From: Prevotellaceae bacterium
GTDB taxonomy: Bacteria; Bacteroidota; Bacteroidia; Bacteroidales; Bacteroidaceae
Direction of reading: 5' to 3'
Assembly: GCA_021204545.1 (NCBI GenBank)
Contig: JAJPZF010000081.1
Location: forward strand, 1 to 7,886
DNA: 7,886 nucleotides
The notes under the pieces are model-generated. The model was not told the DNA's origin. It saw only the letters and a program-made list of their open reading frames with translations, and searched no databases. A program made the position numbers and the translations under genes. Every line of letters starts with the position of its first letter. Position 1 is the first letter of the stretch. This document shows positions 1 to 6,918 of this stretch, piece by piece.

Positions 1-268
1 TTTTTTTTTCAATCATAATACTGCATACTAGATATGATTCCGTCTTGTTGTCTTGGATATGTGTATAATAGACAGTATATTTATACGCACCCCCCCCTTG
101 ACGCAACCACAGCCACAAAGAATACTTTGGCGCATGGTTGCGACATATCGCAAACTTACATAATCATTGACACCTATTGTTTAACCTCCTATACTTATCA
201 CTATGAGAACCCTCCCCCGGGGGGCAAGTCCGCCAGGCATTCGGCGCGCCCTCGCCGAAAAGACATAT

Positions 269-287
269 TATGCGAAGCTTTCGCATA
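269..287. repeat. Perfect 8-bp inverted repeat, 3-nt loop
   Basis: TATGCGAA and TTCGCATA flank a GCT loop, giving a perfect stem of eight pairs. No T-run follows, so it is not a standard terminator. It lies about 165 nt upstream of the pheT -33 box, outside any leader made from that promoter. It could be an operator dyad or part of a small RNA; its function is unknown. Confidence 0.5.
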
Positions 288-346
288 GGCGGGGAAAAAC
301 AGGATTTCGCGCCGACTTTCCGCTGAAGAATGCGCGGCTTATCATT

Positions 347-383
347 AGAATATGCATATACACACCCCTCGGACGCATATTCT
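347..383. repeat. Perfect 9-bp inverted repeat with 19-nt loop
   Basis: AGAATATGC at 347-355 is matched exactly by GCATATTCT at 375-383. Its left arm overlaps a 10-bp palindrome, ATATGCATAT, at 350-359, so two alternative pairings are possible. The element lies between the 269-287 hairpin and the pheT promoter. It may be an operator or a structured RNA; there is no direct evidence for either. Confidence 0.45.
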
Positions 384-451
384 CAGGCCTCGGCACACCG
401 CCTCCCACAAGGGAAAACTTCAGCAATCACGAGGAAAAACACACGCGGAAA

Positions 452-483
452 TTTGCGACTTCGCAAGAAAAGCACTAACTTCG
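452..483 (+). promoter_or_regulatory. Probable pheT promoter (Bacteroidota type)
   Basis: A TTTG -33 box at 452-455 is separated by 20 nt from TAACTTCG at 476-483, one mismatch from the TAnnTTTG -7 consensus of the Bacteroidota primary sigma factor. Transcription would start near 488-491, leaving a leader of roughly 15-18 nt that holds GGAAA at 494-498 as a weak ribosome site. A 14-bp dyad, TTGCGA-CT-TCGCAA at 453-466, overlaps the -33 box and could be an operator. Confidence 0.6.
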
Positions 484-505
484 CGACGTAGTTGGAAAAA
501 GCGGA

Positions 506-3013
506 ATGAACATATCCTACAAATGGCTCAAAGAGTACGTTGACCTCGACCTCAGCCCACAGGAGACGGCCGACGCGCTCACCAGCATCGGTCTCGAGGT
601 GGACTCCGTACGCGAAGCGGAGAGCATCAGGGGCGGGCTTAAAGGAATCGTGACAGCAGAGGTGGAGACCTGCGAACCCCACCCCAACAGCGACCACATG
701 AGCGTCTGCCGGGTGAATGTCGGCGCAGCCGAGCGACTTCAGATAGTCTGCGGTGCGGGCAACGTCAGGGCCGGGCAGAAAGTCGTGGTAGCCACTATAG
801 GCACAAAGCTTTACAACGGAGACGAGGAGCTCACCATCCGCAAAAGCAAGCTCCGGGGCATAGACAGCCAGGGGATGATCTGCGCCGAGGACGAGATAGG
901 GATTGGCACTGACCACTCGGGGATCATCGAGCTGCCTCAGGACACGCCCATAGGAATGCCCGCCGCCGAATACTACAAACTGGAGAGCGACTACGTCATA
1001 GAAATTGACATCACGCCCAACAGAGCCGACGCTTGCAGTCACTACGGAGTGGCGAGAGACCTGTACGCCTGGCTCGTGAGAAACGGCAAGCAGACCAGCC
1101 TCCACCGCCCCGGCTGCGATGCGTTTAATGTTGACAATCACAAGCTCCCTGTCAAGATCACCGTCAGGCAGACAGAAGCGTGCCCGCGCTACGCCGCCGT
1201 AAGCCTGACCCACTGCGAGGTGAAGGAGAGCCCCAAGTGGCTGAGGGACAAGCTGACCGTTATCGGACTGCGACCGATTAACAACATTGTTGACATCACG
1301 AACTACATCATGATGGCGTACGGACAGCCGCTCCACTGCTTTGACGCAGACATGATCGAGGGCAATGAGGTGGTCGTGAGGACAATGCCTGAGGGTACAC
1401 CTTTCGTGACACTGGACGGGGTGGAGCATCTGCTGAGCGAGAACGACTTGTGTATATGCAATGCAAAGGAACCGATGTGCATAGCTGGCGTGTTCGGCGG
1501 CAAGGGAAGTGGCACGTATCCAACCACGCATAACGTTCTGCTTGAGAGTGCATATTTCCACCCTACTTGGATACGCAAGAGCGCGCGCAGGCACGGGCTG
1601 CAGACCGACGCCTCGTTCCGCTTCGAGCGTGGCGTTGACCCAAACGGACAGATCTATGCGCTCAAGCAAGCCGCCCTGCTTGCCAAAGAGCTGGCTGGCG
1701 CGGAGGTGAGCATGGAAATTGTTGACGTTTACCCCTCACCCATCAAGGATTTCGAGGTGTTCCTGCCCTACCAGTACGCCTGCGACCTGATTGGCAAGGA
1801 CATACCCCACGAGGAGATAAAAAACATCGTCAAATCGCTGGAAATGGCGGTAGACGAGGAAACGGGCGAGGGCTTGAAGTTAAGAGTGCCGCCCTACCGG
1901 GTTGACGTGAAACGGGCGTGCGACGTGGTGGAGGACGTGCTGCGAATTTATGGTTACAACAACATCGAGCTGCCCAAAGGACTGAACAGCGACCTGAGCG
2001 TGGCTGGCGACTGCGACAAAAGCCACCGCCTGCAGAACCTCATAGGCGAGCAGCTCGCGGGGGCAGGCTTTAACGAAATTCTCAACAACTCACTGCAACG
2101 AGGCTCATACTATGACGACCTAACCTCCTACCCTCGTGAGAACTGCGTCTCGCTGCTGAACCCCCTGAGCCAAGACCTCAACGTCATGCGGCAGACACTG
2201 CTATTCGGCGGACTGGAGACCATAGCCCGGAACATAGCGCACAAGGCAGCCGACCTGCGCCTCTTCGAGTACGGCAACTGCTACCGCTACAGTAAGGAAA
2301 AACGCTGCCCCGACATCCTGCCAGGCGTAAGCTCAAGCCGCGACCCTGAGGTCATCAGGCATATCCTCGACGCATACAGCGAGGACTATCACCTCTGCCT
2401 TTGGACGACGGGAAAACGCGTTACAGGCAACTGGGCTCACCCAGACGAGGAGACCAGCGTACACGAGTTGAAAGCGCACGTCGTCAACATACTCTCACGC
2501 CTTGGCGTGCCGTTCGGCATGCTCGTGTTCACCGAGGGTGACAGCGACCTCTTCAGCAAGAGCCTCGTCATCTCGAACCGTGGAGGCAAAACACTGGCGG
2601 AACTGGGCATCGTGGCAGGCAAACTGCTGAAACGATTTGACATAGACGCTCCTGTCTACTATGCCGACCTCCGCTGGAACGCCCTCATGAAAGCCGTCAA
2701 AAACCAGACGGTAACATACTCCGAGATAGCTAAATATCCAGCCGTGAGCCGAGACCTCGCGCTGCTGGTCGACAAGAAAACGGAGTTCGCAGAGATAGAA
2801 CGCATCGCTTACTCCACGGAGAAGAAGCTGCTGCGTGAGGTGCGCCTGTTCGATGTCTATGAAGGTAAGAACATACCCGAAGGCAAGAAATCGTATGCCG
2901 TTAACTTCACGCTTCAGGACAGCGAAAGAACTTTGACCGACAAGGCTATAGACAACATTATGGGCAAGCTGATAGCGAACCTGACCAAGCAACTGAACGC
3001 AGAGCTCAGATAA
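506..3013 (+). CDS. pheT: Phenylalanyl-tRNA synthetase beta subunit
   Basis: Beta chain of the alpha2-beta2 cytoplasmic enzyme that charges tRNA-Phe with phenylalanine using ATP. The 835-residue product has the full domain order. An EMAP-II-like tRNA-binding OB fold lies at about 40-155. The segment IDITPNRADACSHYG at 167-181 leads into the B3/B4 editing domain at about 215-390, with the conserved GLQTDASFRFERGVDP at 364-379. B5 (about 412-488) contains PPYRVDVKRACDVVEDVLRI. The catalytic-like core follows, then the FDX-ACB anticodon-binding domain (about 738-835). The ATG at 506 gives the standard MNISYKWLKEYVDL amino end and sits just after a good promoter. pheS is not adjacent. Residues about 599-620 look longer than in the bacteroidal homologues I remember, suggesting a small lineage insertion. 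Family assignment is very secure. Confidence 0.98.
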   Translation: MNISYKWLKEYVDLDLSPQETADALTSIGLEVDSVREAESIRGGLKGIVTAEVETCEPHPNSDHMSVCRVNVGAAERLQIVCGAGNVRAGQKVVVATIGTKLYNGDEELTIRKSKLRGIDSQGMICAEDEIGIGTDHSGIIELPQDTPIGMPAAEYYKLESDYVIEIDITPNRADACSHYGVARDLYAWLVRNGKQTSLHRPGCDAFNVDNHKLPVKITVRQTEACPRYAAVSLTHCEVKESPKWLRDKLTVIGLRPINNIVDITNYIMMAYGQPLHCFDADMIEGNEVVVRTMPEGTPFVTLDGVEHLLSENDLCICNAKEPMCIAGVFGGKGSGTYPTTHNVLLESAYFHPTWIRKSARRHGLQTDASFRFERGVDPNGQIYALKQAALLAKELAGAEVSMEIVDVYPSPIKDFEVFLPYQYACDLIGKDIPHEEIKNIVKSLEMAVDEETGEGLKLRVPPYRVDVKRACDVVEDVLRIYGYNNIELPKGLNSDLSVAGDCDKSHRLQNLIGEQLAGAGFNEILNNSLQRGSYYDDLTSYPRENCVSLLNPLSQDLNVMRQTLLFGGLETIARNIAHKAADLRLFEYGNCYRYSKEKRCPDILPGVSSSRDPEVIRHILDAYSEDYHLCLWTTGKRVTGNWAHPDEETSVHELKAHVVNILSRLGVPFGMLVFTEGDSDLFSKSLVISNRGGKTLAELGIVAGKLLKRFDIDAPVYYADLRWNALMKAVKNQTVTYSEIAKYPAVSRDLALLVDKKTEFAEIERIAYSTEKKLLREVRLFDVYEGKNIPEGKKSYAVNFTLQDSERTLTDKAIDNIMGKLIANLTKQLNAELR

Positions 3014-3088
3014 ACAGACAAAACAAGAACTTACTAACAAACAAACATTACAATCCAATGGGCTAACCAAATTAAACACATTATCGTT

Positions 3089-3817
3089 ATGGGAAGAGCA
3101 TTTGAATACCGCAAAGCCACCAAGCTGAAGAGGTGGGGACACATGGCAAAAACATTCACAAGACTGGGGAAGCAAATAGCAATAGCCGTGAAGGCTGCCG
3201 GACCCGAGCCTGAGAACAACCCCCAGCTGCGCTCCGTGATAGCCACCTGCAAGCGTGAGAATATGCCGAAGGACAACATCGATCGAGCCATAAAGAACGC
3301 CATGGGCAAAGACCAAAGCGAGTATAAAAGCGTGACATACGAGGGCTACGGGCCTCACGGCATCGCCATCCTCGTGGACACCCTGACCGACAACACAACA
3401 CGCACAGTGGCTGACGTGCGCTCGGTTTTCAACAAATACAGCGGCAACCTCGGCACAACGGGGTCTCTCTCTTTCCTTTTCGACCACAAATGTGTGTTTA
3501 CTTTCAAGAAAAAGCCCAATATGGACATGGATGACTTCATCCTGAATATGATAGACTTCGGCATTGACGAGGACTTTGACGAGGACGAGGAGGAAGGGAC
3601 ACTAACCATCTACGGCGAACCGACAAGCTATAGCTCAATCCAAAAGCAGCTGGAGGCTGACGGATTTGAGGACGTGGGAGGTGAGTTCACATACATACCC
3701 AACGACACGAAGGACGTTGCCCCCGCCCAGCGCGAAACCATCAACAAGATGATTGAGAGGCTGGAGGACTTCGACGACGTGCAGACCGTCTACACGAATA
3801 TGACCCCCGAAGCCTGA
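3089..3817 (+). CDS. YebC/TACO1-family translation factor (Bacteroidota form)
   Basis: A full-length 242-residue YebC/PmpR/TACO1 protein. The family was long annotated as transcriptional regulators; more recent work on bacterial and mitochondrial members supports a role on the ribosome, easing stalls at difficult sequences such as polyproline. The hallmark block YEGYGPHGIAILVDTLTDNT and its continuation to about residue 131 are intact. Instead of the classical MAGHSKWANIKHRK start, it begins MGRAFEYRKATKLKRWGHMAKTF, the variant I associate with Bacteroidota, which supports the ATG at 3089 over an internal ATG at 3143. An acidic run (DEDFDEDEEE) lies at 160-169. It follows pheT after a 75-nt A-rich gap with no clear promoter or terminator, so cotranscription is likely. 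Whether it acts mainly in translation or transcription here cannot be told. Confidence 0.95.
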   Translation: MGRAFEYRKATKLKRWGHMAKTFTRLGKQIAIAVKAAGPEPENNPQLRSVIATCKRENMPKDNIDRAIKNAMGKDQSEYKSVTYEGYGPHGIAILVDTLTDNTTRTVADVRSVFNKYSGNLGTTGSLSFLFDHKCVFTFKKKPNMDMDDFILNMIDFGIDEDFDEDEEEGTLTIYGEPTSYSSIQKQLEADGFEDVGGEFTYIPNDTKDVAPAQRETINKMIERLEDFDDVQTVYTNMTPEA

Positions 3818-4080
3818 TGAAGACAGTTTATAAGACACGAGGCACTTGCAGCCAGTTCATCGAAGTGGAGGCGGAGGACGGCAGAATCACCGCCTGCCGC
3901 ATCATAGGGGGCTGCGACGGAAATACCAAAGGCCTCGCAAGACTGGTGGTCGGAATGCGAACGGAGGACGTGCTTGAGAGACTGAACGGCATCCGTTGCG
4001 GAATGAAGCCCACCAGCTGTCCCGACCAGCTCTGCCGAGCCATTGAGCAAATGCAGAGGGAAGCCGCCCAGCAAGCCTGA
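3817..4080 (+). CDS. TSCPD-domain protein (TIGR03905-like)
   Basis: An 87-residue protein matching the small stand-alone TSCPD family. The domain is named for its TSCPDQL motif, here at residues 66-72, and is also found at the end of B12-dependent ribonucleotide reductases. Other visible features are the N-terminal YKTRGTCS, the IIGGCDGNTKGLARLV block at 29-44, and six cysteines (11, 27, 33, 61, 68, 73), several of which could bind metal. Its biochemical role is not established. The ATG overlaps the yebC stop by one base (TGATG at 3815-3819), implying translational coupling and one transcript. Length and motifs are complete. A hairpin follows 21 nt after the stop and closes the operon. Confidence 0.92.
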   Translation: MKTVYKTRGTCSQFIEVEAEDGRITACRIIGGCDGNTKGLARLVVGMRTEDVLERLNGIRCGMKPTSCPDQLCRAIEQMQREAAQQA

Positions 4081-4101
4081 AAACCACACTGTTAACGCGA
4101 T

Positions 4102-4128
4102 AAAGCCCTGCCCCAGAGGCAGAGCTTT
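4102..4128. terminator. Hairpin terminator between convergent genes
   Basis: AAAGC-C-CTGCC and GGCAG-A-GCTTT form a stem of five plus five pairs around one C/A mismatch, with the loop CCAGA. It lies 21 nt after the TSCPD gene and immediately after the stop of the minus-strand lipoprotein gene (TAA at 4133-4131), so it probably serves both. T-runs are poor on both sides (CCTTATT on the plus strand), making it a moderate terminator. Confidence 0.6.
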
Positions 4129-4130
4129 CC

Positions 4131-4550
4131 TTATTGATTATAGTCGTCTGCCGTGAAGGCGAAGCGCATGAGCAGCTTGCCCGACTTGCGTGAATAGTAG
4201 CGGTACTCGAAGTTAAGACCCTGCTCCTTATAAGGTTTCAGTTGAATGCTGCCCCTCAGGTTGGCAAGCAAGCCGTCACGCTGCTGCTCTCTCACCCCTT
4301 CGGTCAAGACGCTGTCGTTGTCCGCCAGCCCCTCGAGGGTGTAGAAATAGGCAATGGTGCGGCTCTCAGGCTCGTATCTAAGGCTGTCCATCACCGTCAC
4401 CTCGTCCATCCGCTTCGGCGCTTCATGCTGATTATATGCCGCCAACTCCTCAACAATCCGCTCCTCAAAGGTCTGCTTCTTGCGGCAGGAAGAGAGGGCG
4501 AGCAACGAGGCGAGGCAAAGCCAGCTCAGGTTCGTAAAGACACGCTTCAT
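4131..4550 (-). CDS. Small predicted lipoprotein of unknown function
   Basis: Using the ATG at 4550, the product is 139 residues. It starts with a lipoprotein signal peptide: KR after the first Met, a hydrophobic stretch LCLASLLAL, and a lipobox LSSC with the acylated Cys at 22, followed by RKK. The mature part (about 118 residues) is hydrophilic, with the segment TIAYFYTLEGLADNDSV and an end rich in Tyr/Phe (NFEYRYYSRKSGKLLMRFAFTADDY). I recall similar small bacteroidal lipoproteins but no named domain or function. A TTG nine bases upstream (4559) is in frame, but it falls inside the -7 box, so the ATG is preferred. It would be secreted, lipidated and anchored in the envelope. Its neighbours do not explain its role. 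Confidence 0.85.
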   Translation of the reverse strand: MKRVFTNLSWLCLASLLALSSCRKKQTFEERIVEELAAYNQHEAPKRMDEVTVMDSLRYEPESRTIAYFYTLEGLADNDSVLTEGVREQQRDGLLANLRGSIQLKPYKEQGLNFEYRYYSRKSGKLLMRFAFTADDYNQ

Positions 4551-4556
4551 CAGGCG

Positions 4557-4588
4557 CAAAGTTAGCCCTTTAATTTGATTAAAGTCAA
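4557..4588 (-). promoter_or_regulatory. Promoter of the lipoprotein gene, nearly leaderless
   Basis: On the minus strand, TTG (4588-4586) precedes a 21-nt spacer and a perfect -7 box TAACTTTG (4564-4557). Only six bases (CGCCTG) separate the box from the ATG at 4550. Since starts in this promoter class lie a few bases past the box, the mRNA should begin at or within a couple of bases of the start codon. Confidence 0.7.
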
Positions 4589-4627
4589 GAAAACGAGCCT
4601 TTTCGGGGAAAATATAGGGTAAACCGC

Positions 4628-4657
4628 TTGCGCTACGTTGCAGGATTGCTACCTTCG
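4628..4657 (+). promoter_or_regulatory. Promoter of the winged-helix gene
   Basis: TTG at 4628-4630, a 19-nt spacer, and TACCTTCG at 4650-4657 (one mismatch from TAnnTTTG) form a Bacteroidota-type promoter. The predicted start is near 4662-4665, giving a leader of about 40 nt. That leader carries AAAGG at 4689-4693, ten bases before the ATG and complementary to the 16S rRNA tail. It diverges from the lipoprotein promoter. Confidence 0.6.
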
Positions 4658-4703
4658 CGGACGAAACGAAGAGATATTAGTTTTCATTAAAGGTAATTTA
4701 ATC

Positions 4704-4904
4704 ATGAACGAGAAAGTTGGAACAATCGCAGGTCAGATCTGGACTGCATTGAGCGAGAACGGCGCCCTCAACGGCAAGGACCTTAAGAAGGCAGCCAAGG
4801 TTCGCTGCGACAAAGACCTCTACCTCGGTCTCGGCTGGCTGCTCCGCGAGAGCAAGGTGACCGTGAGCGAAGAGGGCAAGGAAATCGTCGTGGCGCTTAA
4901 CTAA
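4704..4904 (+). CDS. Small winged-helix protein (DUF2582-like)
   Basis: A 66-residue protein consisting almost entirely of one winged helix-turn-helix fold of the DUF2582 type, which is common in Bacteroidota. The start MNEKVGTIAGQIWTALSENG forms the first helix. ALNGKDLKKAAKV resembles the helix-turn-helix, and DLYLGLGWLLRESKV the recognition region. VTVSEEGKEIVVAL fits the beta wing. Direct DNA binding has not been shown for the family to my knowledge, and such small domains can also mediate protein contacts. The ATG at 4704 is chosen because AAAGG lies ten bases upstream and the 22 codons before it are non-coding leader. It has its own promoter and a strong terminator about 100 nt downstream, so it is probably monocistronic. 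Confidence 0.88.
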   Translation: MNEKVGTIAGQIWTALSENGALNGKDLKKAAKVRCDKDLYLGLGWLLRESKVTVSEEGKEIVVALN

Positions 4905-5003
4905 GAGAGCACAGACGACAGCGCGGAGGCTCGCCTCAGGCGCATTGCCACGGACACATTTGCCGCAGCCCCCTCGGGAGGGCGAAAGAGGCAGCACACA
5001 GAT

Positions 5004-5043
5004 AAAAAGCGTCTCCGACAGAAGGTCGGGGGCGTTTTTGTTT
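5004..5043 (+). terminator. Rho-independent terminator of the winged-helix gene
   Basis: AAAAAGCGTCTCCGAC (5004-5019) pairs with GTCGGGGGCGTTTTT (5025-5039), allowing one bulged G and two G-U pairs. The loop is AGAAG, and the stem ends in TTTTTGTTT. The left-hand A-run would also let it work on the opposite strand. GC-rich dyads GAGGC-TC-GCCTC (4926-4937) and CCCTC-GG-GAGGG (4971-4982) lie in the 3' untranslated stretch before it. Confidence 0.85.
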
Positions 5044-5052
5044 GACCCACTC

Positions 5053-5083
5053 TATGTGGATTCAGATTTTATAGCTAACTTTG
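5053..5083 (+). promoter_or_regulatory. Probable lepA promoter
   Basis: A perfect -7 box, TAACTTTG, lies at 5076-5083. The -33 side is weak: TATG at 5053-5056 with a 19-nt spacer is the best match. Transcription should start near 5088-5091, leaving a leader of about 16-19 nt that contains AAAGG (5098-5102) four bases before the lepA ATG, a close but usable ribosome site. Confidence 0.6.
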
Positions 5084-5106
5084 CACCTTAGAGAGAGAAA
5101 GGCTTA

Positions 5107-6891
5107 ATGCAAGGCAACATACGCAATTTCTGCATAATCGCGCATATCGACCACGGAAAGTCTACCTTGGCAGACCGTCTTCTGGAGCTGACGGACACGA
5201 TTAAGATTACAGAAGGGCAGATGCTCGACGACATGGAGCTGGAGCGCGAGAGGGGAATAACCATCAAGAGCCACGCCATCCAAATGGACTACAGGCGTGG
5301 GAATGAAGCTTACACACTCAACCTTATAGACACACCGGGACACGTTGACTTCTCCTACGAGGTGAGCCGCAGCATTGCTGCCTGCGAGGGAGCTATACTC
5401 GTGGTGGACGCAACGCAGGGGGTGCAGGCGCAGACAATCTCAAACCTTTACATGGCTATCGGTCACGACCTCACCATCATTCCCGTGGTGAACAAGTGCG
5501 ACATGCCCAACGCTATGCCCGACGAGGTGGCTGACGAAATAGTGGAGCTGCTGGGTTGCGATAGGGATGAGATAATACGGGCAAGCGCAAGGACGGGGGA
5601 AGGCGTGCCCGAGATTCTCGACGCTGTGGTAGACCGCATCCCCGCCCCGACTGGCGACCCTCAGGCACAACTGCAAGCCCTCATCTTCGACTCCGTGTAC
5701 AACTCCTACCGAGGCATCATCGCCTACTTCAAGATAGAGAACGGCACGATGAGGGGCGGCGAGCAGGTGCGCTTCATCAACACAGGCAAGGAGTACAAGG
5801 CGGAGGAGATTGGCGTGCTTAAGATGGAAATGCAGCCACGGGGGCAGCTTCAGTGCGGCGACGTGGGCTACATCGTTAGCGGCATAAAGACTGCCACGGA
5901 CGTAAAGGTGGGAGACACCATAACCACAGCCATCGACCCTTGTCCTGAGGCTATATCGGGCTTCGAGGAAGTGAAGCCTATGGTCTTCGCAGGCGTGTAC
6001 CCAATCGAGACGGAAGACTTCGAGAACCTCAGGGCAAGCCTTGAGAAACTGCAGCTCAACGACGCATCGCTCACCTTCCAGCCCGAAAGCTCCGTCGCCC
6101 TCGGCTTCGGCTTCAGGTGCGGCTTCCTCGGGCTGCTGCACATGGAGATAATACAGGAGAGGCTCGACCGTGAGTTCGACATGGACGTGATTACGACGGT
6201 GCCCAACGTCTCCTACCTCGTCTACGACAAGCAGGGCAGCGTGAAGGAGGTGCACAACCCAGCGGGCATGCCCGACCCGACCCTCATAGAGCACATCGAG
6301 GAGCCGTACATCAATGCCACGGTAATAACCAACGCCGCCTACATCGGGCCGATAATGACGCTCTGCCTCGGCAAGCGGGGAGAGCTGGTGAGGCAGGAGT
6401 TCATCAGCGGCAACCGCGTGGAGCTGCAATACTCAATGCCCCTCGGGGAGATAGTCATCGACTTCTACGACAAGCTCAAGAGCATATCCAAAGGGTACGC
6501 CTCCTTCGACTACCATCAGGCAGGCTTCCGCCCCAGCCGCCTCGTGAAGCTGGACATACTGCTCAACGGCGAGCCTGTCGACGCACTGAGCACCCTCACC
6601 CACGTGAGCAACGCCGAGGCGTTCGGCCGCCGTATGTGCGAGAAGCTGAAGGAGCTGCTTCCCCGCCAGCAGTTCGACATCGCCATCCAGGCCGCCATCG
6701 GGGGCAAGATAATAGCACGGGAGACGGTGAAGCAGGTCAGGAAGGACGTGCTCGCCAAGTGCTACGGAGGCGACGTCAGCCGTAAGCGGAAGCTTCTGGA
6801 GAAGCAGAAGCGCGGCAAGAAGCGCATGAAGCAGATAGGAAACGTCAGCGTGCCGCAGAAGGCGTTCCTCGCCGTGCTTAAGCTCGACTGA
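5107..6891 (+). CDS. lepA: Elongation factor 4 (LepA), ribosomal GTPase
   Basis: LepA/EF4 is a translational GTPase that binds ribosomes and affects translocation and initiation or assembly. It is usually dispensable in rich conditions and can associate with the membrane. The 594-residue length is normal. GTPase motifs are intact: P-loop AHIDHGKST at 12-20, switch I RGITI at 49-53, DTPGH at 75-79 with the catalytic-type His79, NKCD at 129-132, and SARTGEG at 160-166. EF-G-like domains follow. The LepA-specific C-terminal domain begins around [18 protein letters not shown] and ends with a basic tail ([22 protein letters not shown]). The amino end [17 protein letters not shown] supports the chosen start. 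It has its own promoter and is followed after 27 nt by a Crp-family gene, probably in the same transcript. Confidence 0.98.
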   Translation: MQGNIRNFCIIAHIDHGKSTLADRLLELTDTIKITEGQMLDDMELERERGITIKSHAIQMDYRRGNEAYTLNLIDTPGHVDFSYEVSRSIAACEGAILVVDATQGVQAQTISNLYMAIGHDLTIIPVVNKCDMPNAMPDEVADEIVELLGCDRDEIIRASARTGEGVPEILDAVVDRIPAPTGDPQAQLQALIFDSVYNSYRGIIAYFKIENGTMRGGEQVRFINTGKEYKAEEIGVLKMEMQPRGQLQCGDVGYIVSGIKTATDVKVGDTITTAIDPCPEAISGFEEVKPMVFAGVYPIETEDFENLRASLEKLQLNDASLTFQPESSVALGFGFRCGFLGLLHMEIIQERLDREFDMDVITTVPNVSYLVYDKQGSVKEVHNPAGMPDPTLIEHIEEPYINATVITNAAYIGPIMTLCLGKRGELVRQEFISGNRVELQYSMPLGEIVIDFYDKLKSISKGYASFDYHQAGFRPSRLVKLDILLNGEPVDALSTLTHVSNAEAFGRRMCEKLKELLPRQQFDIAIQAAIGGKIIARETVKQVRKDVLAKCYGGDVSRKRKLLEKQKRGKKRMKQIGNVSVPQKAFLAVLKLD

Positions 6892-6918
6892 ACACCATAC
6901 CCCAAGACGCTAAATCCA

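Larger units (their letters stand above)
1..505. other. Gene-free region upstream of pheT
   Basis: No open frame here has a recognisable protein, a plausible start or codon use like the neighbouring genes. The first 200 nt are AT-rich and begin with nine T residues, which could be the tail of a terminator whose hairpin lies outside the window. An eight-C run sits at 90-97, and a CAAAG/CTTTG inverted repeat lies at 116-129. From about 210 the base composition changes: there is a C5G5 palindrome at 214-223, hairpins at 269-287 and 347-383, and A-rich purine stretches (GGGGAAAAAC, GAGGAAAAAC). The pheT promoter occupies the 3' end. I see no tRNA, rRNA or known riboswitch. An unrecognised small RNA cannot be excluded. 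Confidence 0.6.

Noticed and set aside
64..69. TATAAT, resembling an E. coli -10 box
   Set aside because: There is no properly spaced -35 element, and Bacteroidota use a different promoter consensus; it probably reflects AT-richness.
34..288. 84-codon frame upstream of pheT
   Set aside because: The composition is odd (Tyr/Thr/His/Cys-rich), it has no ribosome site, and it crosses the C8 run and two palindromes.
383..1669. 428-codon open frame on the minus strand across pheT
   Set aside because: It lies opposite a certain pheT coding region, has no recognisable domain, and such long antisense frames are expected with GC-biased codon use.
2495..3487. 330-codon minus-strand frame across the pheT end and yebC
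   Set aside because: It spans two well-supported genes and their gap, and its His/Val/Leu-rich product is typical of an antisense shadow.
5440..6429. 329-codon minus-strand frame inside lepA
   Set aside because: It is fully antisense to intact lepA, with His/Leu/Val-rich translation and no domain.
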